A stretch of DNA of 64,000 nt from assembly GCA_900751885.1 (NCBI GenBank), contig CAADTH010000034.1:62001-126000 (forward strand), in the 5' to 3' direction. Shown here piece by piece: positions 56,295 to 64,000 of the stretch. Each line of letters starts with the position of its first letter. The stretch's first letter is position 1. The notes beneath the pieces were generated by a model. The model made no database searches. It had not been told where the DNA came from and was given only the letters and a program-made list of their open reading frames with translations. Made by a program: the position numbers and the translations under genes. This DNA comes from Clostridia bacterium (lineage in GTDB: Bacteria; Bacillota; Clostridia; UBA1381).

Positions 56295-56972
56295 TTATAA
56301 AAGCATTGTGAGAAGGACGGTGAGGATTCCTGCAATTCCAATGGAGATTCCACTCATTGCACCCTCAGTCTCCCCAAGCTCTAATGCCTTTGATGTTCCC
56401 ATTGCATGGCTGGCAGTACCGATTGCAACACCACGCACCACAGGATTTTTTATGTGAAATAATTTGATTAAGGCAGGAAAAAAGATAGCACCTAAGATGC
56501 CGGTGATAATGACAGCGCCCACCGTGACCGGAACAAGACCGCCCAGACGCTCAGAAATTCCCATCGCGATTGGAGTTGTGACAGACTTTGGAACCATTGC
56601 CATGGTCAAAGCCTGATTCAAACCAAACGCGCGGCATAATAAAAAAGCGCTTACAATGGAGGTGATACTTCCGGCGAGCGCTCCTGCGACAATTGGAACA
56701 AAGTTTTTTTTCAGCGTGTCCAGCTGGCTGTAGATGGTGATTGCCAAGACAGCGGTAGCAGGAGAGAGAAACATCGAGATGACGTTTCCTCCGTTTTGGT
56801 AGCTCTCTGTGGGAATGTGAAACAGCTTTAGTACACAAATCACCAGTACAATCCCAATCAAAAGTGGGTTGATAAGCGGAAACCGAAACTTACCGCTCAG
56901 GTACACACCGATTTCAAAGGCGATGATGGACAACGCAATTCCAAACAGTGGAGAAGAAAAAAATTCAGCCAT
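56295..56972 (-). CDS. lrgB: LrgB/CidB-family membrane protein
   Basis: The product is 225 residues with about seven membrane helices. Family marks are MVPKSVTTPIAMGISERLGG and GTASHAMGTSKALELGE. LrgB works with LrgA, a holin-like protein, in control of murein hydrolase activity, and relatives move organic acids or glycolate. AGGGGGACG precedes the ATG. Its start overlaps the end of lrgA by eight bases, so the pair is translated from one message. Confidence 0.92.
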   Translation of the reverse strand: MAEFFSSPLFGIALSIIAFEIGVYLSGKFRFPLINPLLIGIVLVICVLKLFHIPTESYQNGGNVISMFLSPATAVLAITIYSQLDTLKKNFVPIVAGALAGSITSIVSAFLLCRAFGLNQALTMAMVPKSVTTPIAMGISERLGGLVPVTVGAVIITGILGAIFFPALIKLFHIKNPVVRGVAIGTASHAMGTSKALELGETEGAMSGISIGIAGILTVLLTMLL

Positions 56973-57330
56973 TTTTTCGTCCCCCTATTCTATTTTGTAA
57001 CTGGATAACGAGATGGACAGTACCGGCAGTGGCGGCAAAGGTAAGAAATGTGGTGATAACACAGACAGCCAGGAGAGGCAGAATAAAGTCTTTGAATGCT
57101 GGATACTGGTCAAGCAGGGAGACGCCGGCGGGAATAAAGAAAAACGCCATATTTTTTAAAAGAAAATTTCCTTTTTCGCGAATATGGTCGATTTTCAGTA
57201 TGTTTGTAAAAAGGAGCAAAAAGAGCAAAATCATGCTGATGATGCTTCCCGGAAGGGGAAGAAAGAGAGAGAGAAACTCACCCATCAGACAGATAGAAAA
57301 AATAATTGCGATTTGAAGTGTCAGCTTCAT
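56965..57330 (-). CDS. lrgA: LrgA/CidA-family holin-like protein
   Basis: The product is 121 residues with four membrane helices (starting MKLTLQIAIIFSICLMGEF, with LPLPGSIISMILLFLLL). ATG 57330 is chosen because AGAGG precedes it; the frame runs further upstream but without a ribosome site. It overlaps lrgB by eight bases. No LytSR-type regulator is visible nearby. Confidence 0.88.
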   Translation of the reverse strand: MKLTLQIAIIFSICLMGEFLSLFLPLPGSIISMILLFLLLFTNILKIDHIREKGNFLLKNMAFFFIPAGVSLLDQYPAFKDFILPLLAVCVITTFLTFAATAGTVHLVIQLQNRIGGRKNG

Positions 57331-57458
57331 TGGAAAAACCTCTTTTCTGTAAGTCGATTTATTGTATGCATTTGAGTATCTGACGAGGGGATGATATTGA
57401 TGAAATATGCAACGCCGTTCTATCATAAATTACCCAAAATTAAGATAGATAAACAAAA

Positions 57459-57483
57459 AAGAACGGTGATGCCGTCCTTTTTA
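57459..57483 (-). terminator. Short terminator of the GNAT gene
   Basis: On the - strand AAGGACGG pairs with CCGTTCTT (one G-U) around five bases, followed by TTTT. Confidence 0.6.
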
Positions 57484-57485
57484 TC

Positions 57486-57980
57486 TCAGTATCGCAGCTC
57501 CATGACGAAATCATCCATGACAAACCGGTTTCCAATGTCGGTTACCTGCTCGCGAACAATCTCAAATCCCATCCGTTTGTAAGCGGCGATGGAATCATCA
57601 TTGTGCCTGTTCACAGTCAGCCATAGAGTATGAAAGGCAGGGTATTGCTTTGTTACCGTCTCAATCATGGTTTTTGCGATGCTTCTTTTGCGAAAGCTCT
57701 TTTCTACATAAATCTTGCTGAGTAAAATCGATTGCTTGGTCTCATCTGGATGAAATCCCATATATCCAGCGAGTACACCGTTGTCATATGCCATGTAATA
57801 CACATAACCCTCTGTTTCAATCATGGCTTCAATCGCTTCGGCGGATTGAAATTTATCCAGCATATACTGTACCTGATCAATTCCGATAATCGGCGTGAAA
57901 TGCTCCATCCAAATGATTTGCGCGAGAGCGGCAATTTTCTTAATATCTTCTTTTGTCTGAGCGTTTTTGATTGTGAGCAT
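57486..57980 (-). CDS. GNAT-family N-acetyltransferase
   Basis: The product is 164 residues with a single GNAT fold: YYMAYDNGVLAGYMGFH (beta4), LSKIYVEKSFRKRSIAKTMIE as the acetyl-CoA loop and helix, and LTVNRHNDDSIAAYKRMGFEIVRE near the C terminus. AAGGGGATG lies ahead of the ATG. Substrate cannot be read from sequence; relatives acetylate small amines or peptides. It is a single gene convergent to nothing obvious in the sugar region. Confidence 0.9.
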   Translation of the reverse strand: MLTIKNAQTKEDIKKIAALAQIIWMEHFTPIIGIDQVQYMLDKFQSAEAIEAMIETEGYVYYMAYDNGVLAGYMGFHPDETKQSILLSKIYVEKSFRKRSIAKTMIETVTKQYPAFHTLWLTVNRHNDDSIAAYKRMGFEIVREQVTDIGNRFVMDDFVMELRY

Positions 57981-58135
57981 AGATTCATCCCCTTTTTTTC
58001 ATTTTATCACGCTGTTTTACGGCTGTCAATCCAAAGAAAATAAAAAATAGAGAGTGAGTATACAAGAGATAATAGGAGAAAAACAAAGATAATAGAAGAT
58101 TACAACATATAAATCAAAAATATGAGAAAAAAGTG

Positions 58136-58231
58136 TTGACATGACTTTGCAAAAGTAGTACAATACAAGACGCAGGTTAATTTTAGAACGTAAATGAACG
58201 AAGGTTTATTTTAAAGGAGGTTACTCAATCA
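58136..58231 (+). promoter_or_regulatory. Consensus promoter and short leader of rplM
   Basis: TTGACA (58136-58141) and TACAAT (58159-58164) are 17 bases apart. The leader of about 60 bases sits where L13 leader RNAs occur in Firmicutes, but I cannot confirm that fold here. Confidence 0.8.
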
Positions 58232-58672
58232 ATGAATAGCAGTTATATGGCGAAACCAAATGAAGTAAAGAGAAAATGGTATATCATTGATGCTGCAAAC
58301 AAGCCGCTCGGAAGAGTATCGGCACAGGTAGCAAGCATCTTGAGAGGAAAACATTTGCCTACTTATACTCCGAATGTGGATTGTGGAGACCATGTTATCG
58401 TAGTCAATGCGGACAAGGTCGTTTTGACAGGCAAAAAGCTTGATCAGAAGGTTCGGTATTACCATACAGGCTGGGTAGGCGGAATCAAAGAGATTCACTA
58501 CAATAAGCTGATGGCAGAAGCGCCGGAAAAAGCGGTGATGTACGCGGTGAAGGGAATGCTTCCGAACAATACAATCGGTAGAAAAGCAATGACAAGACTT
58601 CGTGTTTACCGCGACGAAAACCACAACCATGAAGCACAACAGCCGGAAAAATGGAACGGCGAGATTAAATAA
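58232..58672 (+). CDS. rplM: 50S ribosomal protein L13
   Basis: The product is 146 residues, the usual length. It opens [19 protein letters not shown] after a few leading residues and shows [38 protein letters not shown] and [19 protein letters not shown], all standard for L13. AAGGAGG lies 11 bases before the ATG. It is followed 16 bases later by rpsI, the conserved pair. Confidence 0.98.
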   Translation: MNSSYMAKPNEVKRKWYIIDAANKPLGRVSAQVASILRGKHLPTYTPNVDCGDHVIVVNADKVVLTGKKLDQKVRYYHTGWVGGIKEIHYNKLMAEAPEKAVMYAVKGMLPNNTIGRKAMTRLRVYRDENHNHEAQQPEKWNGEIK

Positions 58673-58688
58673 TAAGGAGGCAGAAAAA

Positions 58689-59084
58689 ATGGCTACAGAA
58701 CAGTATTATGGCACAGGAAGAAGAAAATCCTCTGTTGCACGGGTACGTCTTGTTCCGGGCAGCGGAAAAATTACAATAAATAAAAGAAGTATTGATGAAT
58801 ATTTTGGACTCGATACCCTGAAGGTTATCGTTCGCCAGCCGCTTGCGCTGACATCTACTTTGGATAAGTTTGATGTTATCACAAAGGTAGAGGGCGGCGG
58901 CTTCACCGGTCAGGCTGGTGCAATTCGCCATGGTATCGCGAGAGCACTTTTGGAAGTGGATTCTGAAACTTACCGTCCGCTGCTGAAAAAGGCTGGATTC
59001 CTTACAAGAGACTCCAGAATGAAGGAAAGAAAGAAATACGGTCTCAAGGCAGCTCGTCGTGCGCCGCAGTTCTCAAAAAGATAA
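58689..59084 (+). CDS. rpsI: 30S ribosomal protein S9
   Basis: The product is 131 residues, the usual length, and ends [16 protein letters not shown] as S9 proteins do. ATG 58689 follows AAGGAGG; an upstream in-frame ATG inside rplM is not supported. [17 protein letters not shown] and [20 protein letters not shown] are diagnostic. An integrative element begins shortly after this gene. Confidence 0.98.
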   Translation: MATEQYYGTGRRKSSVARVRLVPGSGKITINKRSIDEYFGLDTLKVIVRQPLALTSTLDKFDVITKVEGGGFTGQAGAIRHGIARALLEVDSETYRPLLKKAGFLTRDSRMKERKKYGLKAARRAPQFSKR

Positions 59085-59098
59085 TATTTTGGTATATA

Positions 59099-59136
59099 AA
59101 ATCCAGGAAACATGCTGTTCCCTGGATTTCTTTTTG
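59099..59136 (+). terminator. Terminator of rplM-rpsI
   Basis: AAATCCAGG (59099-59107) pairs with CCTGGATTT (59121-59129), followed by CTTTTTG. Confidence 0.85.
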
Positions 59137-59332
59137 TCTTTTTACCACAATTCTGCCACAAATGCGATTTATTCTATGCCTCTGTAGCCGTTTTTCTCTG
59201 TATGATGTACACATACGATGAAAAGGAAACGGCATAATCAAATTGTCACCGCCTTTTTTATCGTCTTTTTACTTTGAAGCTTAAAAATCATCAACAAATT
59301 TATCTAAGTTATTTATAGAACAAATTTTAAAC
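59137..59332. other. Element boundary region between rpsI and integrase
   Basis: This gene-free stretch holds two direct CCACAA copies (59145-59150 and 59156-59161), 11 bases apart, that could be integrase binding sites. The base composition turns AT-rich from about 59260. The exact attachment core cannot be fixed without the other end of the element. Confidence 0.35.
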
Positions 59333-59356
59333 TAATTATAAGTATACTTATAATTA
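59333..59356. repeat. Perfect 24-base palindrome
   Basis: TAATTATAAGTA is followed directly by its own inverse. It overlaps the outer edge of the next hairpin, just past the integrase 3' end. It may bind integrase or excisionase. Confidence 0.55.
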
Positions 59357-59390
59357 TAGCCCTGTATATTGAAAATACAGGGCTATAATT
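59352..59390 (-). terminator. 16-bp stem-loop at the integrase 3' end
   Basis: AATTATAGCCCTGTAT (59352-59367) pairs exactly with 59375-59390 around ATTGAAA. It reaches the integrase stop codon and probably ends its message, although no T run follows. Confidence 0.65.
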
Positions 59391-60573
59391 AGCTGTTTTT
59401 GAATAGAGCGTTTGAAACAGTTTTTGCCATTCTGATTTTGACCTCTGCATACATATGCGCATATACTCTTGAGGTAATATCTGAGCTGGCATGTCCTAAA
59501 TGGGCTGATATGTTTTCTATATCCTCTCCTGCATACAAAAGAAGCGCGGCATTGGTATGACGGAGACCGTGAATTGTAAGATTATGGTCTAAGTTTAATT
59601 CCTCGGTATGCTTCTTTATAAATCTTCTGAACTGGGCATTAAGTAAGCTTCTGTCATACCAATGGCCAGTACAGGAGGTAAAAACAAGCTCGGAATGCTG
59701 CCATGCGGCTCCAACAACTTTTTTTTGCTTACTCTGTTCCTCATGGTGCTTCTTTAGAATGTTCACGGCTGTATCGTCAATAGAAATTGTCCTAGTGCTT
59801 CTTACGGTTTTTGGTGTTGATAAATACCAGGTATTATTGGAATAAGACAATGTTTTGTCGATAAAAATTGTTTTATTTTCTAAATCAATTGACGACCACC
59901 TTAACCCCAGACATTCACCTGAACGCATTCCTGTGAGCAGCAGTAGCCTTATGATTGTGTTAAATACACTGTATTCTTCCATTAAATTCATTAACATCTG
60001 GGCTTGCTGAAGGGTCAGGACATTTTCGATTTTTCCATAATCCCGTTCTGTACTGTCTTTCCATATCGCTCCGCAGCAGGGATTCTCCGCTATGTATTTC
60101 TGTTCCACAGCATATTTTAAAATGCTATGGAACACGATTTTGATTTTATTTGCTGTACTGGGCTTGCAATCAAGACCGGTCAAAAAAGCAGATATATCAG
60201 AAGTATTGATATCCTTAAGTTTTCTATTACCAAATACAGGTGCTATGTGATTTTTAACGTTAGATCTATAATGCTCGGCAGTGACACGCTTTAAACGGTT
60301 AGGGGCATACTCCGCAAAATATATTTCACACAGCTGGTTAAAGCGCATGTTTTCGGCAAAGGCTTTATTACCCTTTGCCTTTAGGGAAAATTCTTTGAAG
60401 GCCTCAATAGCCATCTTATCAGCTTTTGCTTCACTAACACCTTCAGGAGCAGTGAAGGTTGTATATTTTCTAATGTGTCTTCCTGCTCCATCGTAGCCTG
60501 CCGACACATTAAACTCATATCTGCTACCCCTTTTTCTGATACCTGGTGCAACTCTTTGTGTTTCCTGTGCCAT
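59389..60573 (-). CDS. int: Tyrosine recombinase/integrase
   Basis: The product is 394 residues, the usual length for Tn916-type integrases. It has an N-terminal AP2-like arm-binding region (about 12-60), a SAM-like core-binding domain (65-165) and the catalytic domain (180-390). The catalytic residues are in TGMRSGECLGLRW (Arg), HGLRHTNAALLL (His-x-x-Arg) and DITSRVYAHM (Tyr nucleophile). AAGGAGGG precedes the ATG. It lies at the element's edge next to rpsI, with an excisionase-like gene just upstream, the usual recombination module. Confidence 0.95.
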   Translation of the reverse strand: MAQETQRVAPGIRKRGSRYEFNVSAGYDGAGRHIRKYTTFTAPEGVSEAKADKMAIEAFKEFSLKAKGNKAFAENMRFNQLCEIYFAEYAPNRLKRVTAEHYRSNVKNHIAPVFGNRKLKDINTSDISAFLTGLDCKPSTANKIKIVFHSILKYAVEQKYIAENPCCGAIWKDSTERDYGKIENVLTLQQAQMLMNLMEEYSVFNTIIRLLLLTGMRSGECLGLRWSSIDLENKTIFIDKTLSYSNNTWYLSTPKTVRSTRTISIDDTAVNILKKHHEEQSKQKKVVGAAWQHSELVFTSCTGHWYDRSLLNAQFRRFIKKHTEELNLDHNLTIHGLRHTNAALLLYAGEDIENISAHLGHASSDITSRVYAHMYAEVKIRMAKTVSNALFKNS

Positions 60574-60584
60574 AATAGCCCTCC

Positions 60585-60776
60585 TTAAGCTGTAACTGTG
60601 AGAGTTCTTAGATACTCACACAGGTTATCGAAATTGATGAGAGCCTTTCTGCCTGAATATACAGCTTGAATCTGACCGTTTCTCAGCATAACACGTATTG
60701 TGTTTTCAGGGAGCAGCCCTGTCTTGGCAATTTCTCTTACTGTCATCATTTTTGGTATATTGAGTGTGTTGTTCAT
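60585..60776 (-). CDS. Excisionase-like small DNA-binding protein
   Basis: The product is 63 residues with one winged helix of the excisionase/MerR kind: MTVREIAKTGLLPENTIRVMLRNGQI then a short wing and INFDNLCEYL. AAAGGAT precedes the ATG. It lies 11 bases upstream of the integrase in the same direction, so it probably directs excision of the element. Confidence 0.85.
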   Translation of the reverse strand: MNNTLNIPKMMTVREIAKTGLLPENTIRVMLRNGQIQAVYSGRKALINFDNLCEYLRTLTVTA

Positions 60777-60919
60777 ATCTGTTATCCTTTCTTTATTAAA
60801 TATAATTCTTATCTGTGCTTTAGCAGAGCTATATTCTGACTAAATGCTCTGCTAATTTAAAGGTTTGCGGACCAGTCAGTCCAGTATAGACGTATACTAT
60901 TTGCTGAAAAATGGCCTGA

Positions 60920-62818
60920 TTACTTAGTTTTGCCCGCTTGGTCCGTCTGGCCGCGGCCATTAGGGATATTGAAGTGTTTTCGCTTAATTTTAATAACTCT
61001 CATTCTTACACCGTTCAGTGTTAGACGTGTTTTAGGACGCCCATCAGAGTCTGTTTTTAAGTATTTCTGCTCTTTCAGCAAGTTCAGCAAAGCCTGTAAA
61101 GGCAGAGAATATCCTGACTGAATGCTGTGAAGCCAATTATCTGTCTTTGCATAAGCTTCCTCAGGCTTAAGATATACATGCTCATCATCGTAATATCCTA
61201 TTGTAGCTGATGTTTCCCTTGCTGTTTTTTTATTCTTCTCCAACTTCATAATAGGAGTAAGATCAGTAATTTTGCTTCTAAGCATTTTATTGATTGTGTC
61301 AATAAACATGTCAGCTTCATTTTGCTGCTTTGTATATTCTTTCTGTTCATGGATAGAACGCTCAACAGCTGTTTTAAAGATGCTGCGCCACTGGTCCTGT
61401 TTTTTTTTCGATGCAGAGTAATATTTCCCGGTATATTTGCACAACATATCAAAGCTTGCATACAGCCATGATAGGTTGTCGGGAGTACGGCTGTGAATTT
61501 TGCTGTACTCTTTCAGCTTGTCTCTGTATTTGATATGTAAATCCGTAATTTCTGCAATATACTTATCCTTGCGCCGGCATATCCACCCTATATAGTCAGT
61601 TATAAAACGAATATATTCAGGTTTGTGCTTTTGAACCTCAGCTAATCTGTCCGGTTGAATAGCACCCTTGGATACCCTGTACATAACACAGCGTCCTATA
61701 TCTGAGGCATTCCTAAATGGGACAAATTCACCTGATATTGACGACATGCCAACAGGAGTATATTTATCGGGCTTTCCGTCTTTGCCCACGATGCTTCTTC
61801 CTGTTTTATCGCCGTTTGCACGGGTAATACCTTCACATTTTTCGTATATAGGTCCATTCCCGTCATTTGAAGGCGCTGCATCGTCGGCTGAAAACGTACA
61901 GTCTCTGAATAATCTGCTCATACGAGGAATAACTGCCGAAGAAGCAATCTTAAGATTTATAGGAGCCGTGTTATAATATTCTTTAAATATACCAAATATG
62001 TGACAGCTTAGACTGCTTTTAAACGTACCGCTGGAACCCCAAAGCAAAAATACAAATCCGGGTACTTCAGAACCATATTTTGAGTATGTCAGGCTGAGCA
62101 GTTGGAATGATACCATTAACGTTGTCACGGGTTCCAGCTTGAATAGTCCATCAAGAGCGTCTGTGCATTCCTTAGGTGACGCTTCAACATGTTCAATTGT
62201 TAAACTGCCGCTATCAAGCTCAGCGTGTGTATTATCCATCTTTTTTTGTGAGATAACGCCGCCTGAATGTACATAGTCAAAGTTATCTGTAAAACCAGTA
62301 TATTTATATATACGATGTACATCCCGTTCTGCAGCCATACACTGAACCGTCATCCCAAAGAGCTTCGGATTTGCTATGATTGTGTCGTGATCAAAATGAT
62401 CAGCAAGGTAATTTTGATTCGATACAAGGCTCATGGGAAGTTTTATCGGAGGTAGATCTGAGCCGTGTATACCCACAGATATACTGGATGTGATTTCTCC
62501 ATTTGAGTAATACTCATATGTCTTATCTTTAACATATGGTACCTTAGAGCATATAAAGGTTTCTTTATCACCGGTATCACTGACTTTAACATGTACTACT
62601 CCATGCTTATTGCTTTTTATATAGCCATCACTCAGCCTATGCATAAACTGATGTCCTTTTTTTTTAGATGGATATTTCTTATGCTGATTATTACTATAAG
62701 TATTGTAGCAGTATGATGCTTTGCTTCTCTGTTTTTTTTGTTTCTCTTGGATAGAGGTAATATACATATCAAATATATCATTATCTTCTTCCAGTGTTGT
62801 GTATTCTAATTCATCCAT
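60920..62818 (-). CDS. DUF927-like ATPase of the mobile element
   Basis: The product is 632 residues. ATG 62818 is chosen for AAGGAG seven bases away; the frame extends up to 62893 without a ribosome site and through an inverted repeat. An N-terminal charged segment (about 1-60) is followed by a domain resembling the DUF927 family, with Walker A GSSGTFKS near residue 265 and Asp-rich FSADDAAP near 312. Such proteins occur in phages, plasmids and integrative elements and resemble helicases with primase partners. Replication or mobilisation of the element is the likely role; the exact activity is unknown. Confidence 0.72.
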   Translation of the reverse strand: MDELEYTTLEEDNDIFDMYITSIQEKQKKQRSKASYCYNTYSNNQHKKYPSKKKGHQFMHRLSDGYIKSNKHGVVHVKVSDTGDKETFICSKVPYVKDKTYEYYSNGEITSSISVGIHGSDLPPIKLPMSLVSNQNYLADHFDHDTIIANPKLFGMTVQCMAAERDVHRIYKYTGFTDNFDYVHSGGVISQKKMDNTHAELDSGSLTIEHVEASPKECTDALDGLFKLEPVTTLMVSFQLLSLTYSKYGSEVPGFVFLLWGSSGTFKSSLSCHIFGIFKEYYNTAPINLKIASSAVIPRMSRLFRDCTFSADDAAPSNDGNGPIYEKCEGITRANGDKTGRSIVGKDGKPDKYTPVGMSSISGEFVPFRNASDIGRCVMYRVSKGAIQPDRLAEVQKHKPEYIRFITDYIGWICRRKDKYIAEITDLHIKYRDKLKEYSKIHSRTPDNLSWLYASFDMLCKYTGKYYSASKKKQDQWRSIFKTAVERSIHEQKEYTKQQNEADMFIDTINKMLRSKITDLTPIMKLEKNKKTARETSATIGYYDDEHVYLKPEEAYAKTDNWLHSIQSGYSLPLQALLNLLKEQKYLKTDSDGRPKTRLTLNGVRMRVIKIKRKHFNIPNGRGQTDQAGKTK

Positions 62819-62865
62819 AAATATTTCTCCTTCTGTTTGTTCTACGATTCTATTATCTGTGTTTT

Positions 62866-62905
62866 GAACAGCAGTATATGGTATGAAACCCATATACTGC
62901 TGTTC
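62866..62905. repeat. Perfect 15-bp inverted repeat
   Basis: GAACAGCAGTATATG (62866-62880) is the exact inverse of 62891-62905 around ten bases. It lies between the small gene and the DUF927-like gene, upstream of the latter. It has no T run. It could be an operator, a leader hairpin or an origin-type site. Confidence 0.6.
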
Positions 62906-62910
62906 TCCCG

Positions 62911-63126
62911 CTAGTTTATGGATGTAGCTATATTGTTGTTAAGTTGTTTGTTCTGTGCAAATTTTTCTAAATCTAAAATTTTTTGTTGTAGATCAATAAT
63001 ATTATTTAAGACTCTTGCAAAACATTCCTTAACTTTGATATTCTGAGTGCGAGACTTTAAAACAATACAGTCTAGTTCAGCATTCATAAGAATATGCACT
63101 AATTCATCAATATTAGAGCCTGACAT
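62911..63126 (-). CDS. Small hypothetical protein of the mobile element
   Basis: The product is 71 residues with a strong AAGGAGGAC site. It is predicted to be all helical with a coiled-coil-like C-terminal half (NNIIDLQQKILDLEKFAQNK). No function is recognised. It is separated from the DUF927-like gene only by the inverted repeat. Confidence 0.65.
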   Translation of the reverse strand: MSGSNIDELVHILMNAELDCIVLKSRTQNIKVKECFARVLNNIIDLQQKILDLEKFAQNKQLNNNIATSIN

Positions 63127-63315
63127 TATTTAGTCCTCCTTACATGATTCATTTGATATTCAAATATCTTTCGCTTAAGCAAATGCAGTATAGCACATTA
63201 AAAATGACAATGAATCTCAAATTCACAAAAAAATAAGGATAAATTTCTTTGTGAAAATCGTTAAATTTATAAAAGTATTTTTAATTAATAATAAGTGATT
63301 TTATATATATTTTTT
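63127..63315. other. AT-rich gap
   Basis: This 189-base stretch contains A/T runs and no frame or hairpin that I can support. It should hold the promoter of the small gene to its left. Confidence 0.3.
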
Positions 63316-64000
63316 TTAAACATCTCTTTGATAAAATTCTTCATACGAGAGTTCTGTAATCAAATATAGATAGTCGCTAAAACCAAAAAATATATATACT
63401 TTGCTAACAACCGATGAAAATGAGTATATTCCCTCCTCCTCATCTATTTCTTCTGTTTTCCCAACCTCCATATCATAAAACATGGAATTGAAGTAATGTT
63501 CTAGTTTTCCCTGGCAATCGTCAAATTTAAAAGATATATTAAGATCTGATATATGGGTTTCATCATCAAGGTCATCATCGAGATCATCATCAATATTATG
63601 TGTTAGGCCATAACCCAATTGATATATTGCATTTTCTGAAGCATACATTTTAAATTTGCCGTTAAACAAAATGTCTTTGTAAAGCGCCATAAATGTGTCA
63701 CCGCTATCTTTAATTTTAAGCGGAATAGATTCTTTATAATTTTGAGATGCCTTCTCTAAGATTTCTTTACATTCTCCAAAATCATATTCATTATATAATT
63801 CATCAATGTATAATGATTTTTTAATGTTTGTATTTAAAGAATTTACTTCTCTTAAAATACCATAAAGTACATTTTTAAATACAAACGAAAGAGCGTTAAA
63901 TAAAAACCCAGCTGATTTCGTGTAGTCGTGATATTTAGATACCTTATATTGCCTTACTAACCATTCTAGTGAAGCGCCACATCCAAATAAGGTTAATGGC
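63316..64000 (-). CDS. Unrecognised protein of the mobile element, 5' end outside window
   Basis: The frame is open through the right edge; an internal ATG at 63690 has no better claim to be the start. At least 227 residues are visible. The N-terminal visible part shows SLEWLVRQYKVSKYHDYTKS. A striking acidic stretch, IDDDLDDDLDDE, comes from a short tandem nucleotide repeat near 63570-63595. No known domain is recognised. The strongly AT-rich composition fits cargo of the integrative element. Confidence 0.6.
   Translation of the reverse strand, partial: PLTLFGCGASLEWLVRQYKVSKYHDYTKSAGFLFNALSFVFKNVLYGILREVNSLNTNIKKSLYIDELYNEYDFGECKEILEKASQNYKESIPLKIKDSGDTFMALYKDILFNGKFKMYASENAIYQLGYGLTHNIDDDLDDDLDDETHISDLNISFKFDDCQGKLEHYFNSMFYDMEVGKTEEIDEEEGIYSFSSVVSKVYIFFGFSDYLYLITELSYEEFYQRDV

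Noticed and set aside
1..64000. CRISPR arrays, tRNA or rRNA genes
   Set aside because: I saw no regularly spaced repeats and no cloverleaf or rRNA-like segments; the repeats present are inverted pairs or coding modules.

Overview
The window reads as chromosome of a pectin-degrading Gram-positive anaerobe of the class Clostridia. The evidence is the Firmicute-type ribosome-binding sites (AAGGAGG-like), Gram-positive signal peptides, an SLH-anchored glycosidase, an LplABC-type sugar ABC system without its own ATPase, copper-amine-oxidase-N-like wall domains, BspA-type repeats, lrgAB and the rplM-rpsI pair. Pectin specialists such as Monoglobus are a reasonable comparison, but I cannot assign a genus from the sequence alone.

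Positions 1-54800 form one large polysaccharide-utilisation region. Nine very large secreted proteins lie mostly on the + strand: a GH2-like enzyme cut by the left edge, a LamG/Ig protein, a GH2 with CBM32-like and FIVAR-like modules, a double SGNH esterase, a BspA/LRR protein, a GH28 with deacetylase-like and Big2-like modules, a GH78 rhamnosidase, an SLH-anchored GH95, and a PL11 rhamnogalacturonan lyase. Intracellular enzymes are a GH2, a GH27 fused to a rhodanese, a GH29 broken by a frameshift, and a GH28 exopolygalacturonase. Uptake is by a RhaT-like permease and an LplB/LplC/LplA-type ABC importer. Four AraC-family regulators lie on the - strand, each between two enzyme units: convergent with the gene before and divergent from the gene after. 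Strong stem-loop terminators close most units. Together the genes fit extracellular depolymerisation of rhamnogalacturonan (lyase, esterases, rhamnosidase, galacturonase), trimming of galactose and fucose side chains, import, and cytoplasmic completion.

Two small modules recur through the secreted proteins. One ends in a motif close to F-L-W-D-x(3-5)-M-x-P (about eight copies). The other begins W-D/N-F/L and contains R-Y-I-K-Y-T (four copies in three proteins). I do not recognise either as a named family. They and the GH27-rhodanese fusion are the best candidates for something undescribed.

Positions 55100-59140 are ordinary housekeeping: a secreted copper-amine-oxidase-N-like protein, lrgA-lrgB, a GNAT acetyltransferase, and rplM-rpsI with a consensus promoter. 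From about 59140 to the right edge lies the end of an AT-rich integrative element next to rpsI: tyrosine integrase, excisionase-like protein, a DUF927-like ATPase, a small protein and an unrecognised gene that runs off the window. Several perfect palindromes occur here. The far end of the element is outside the window.
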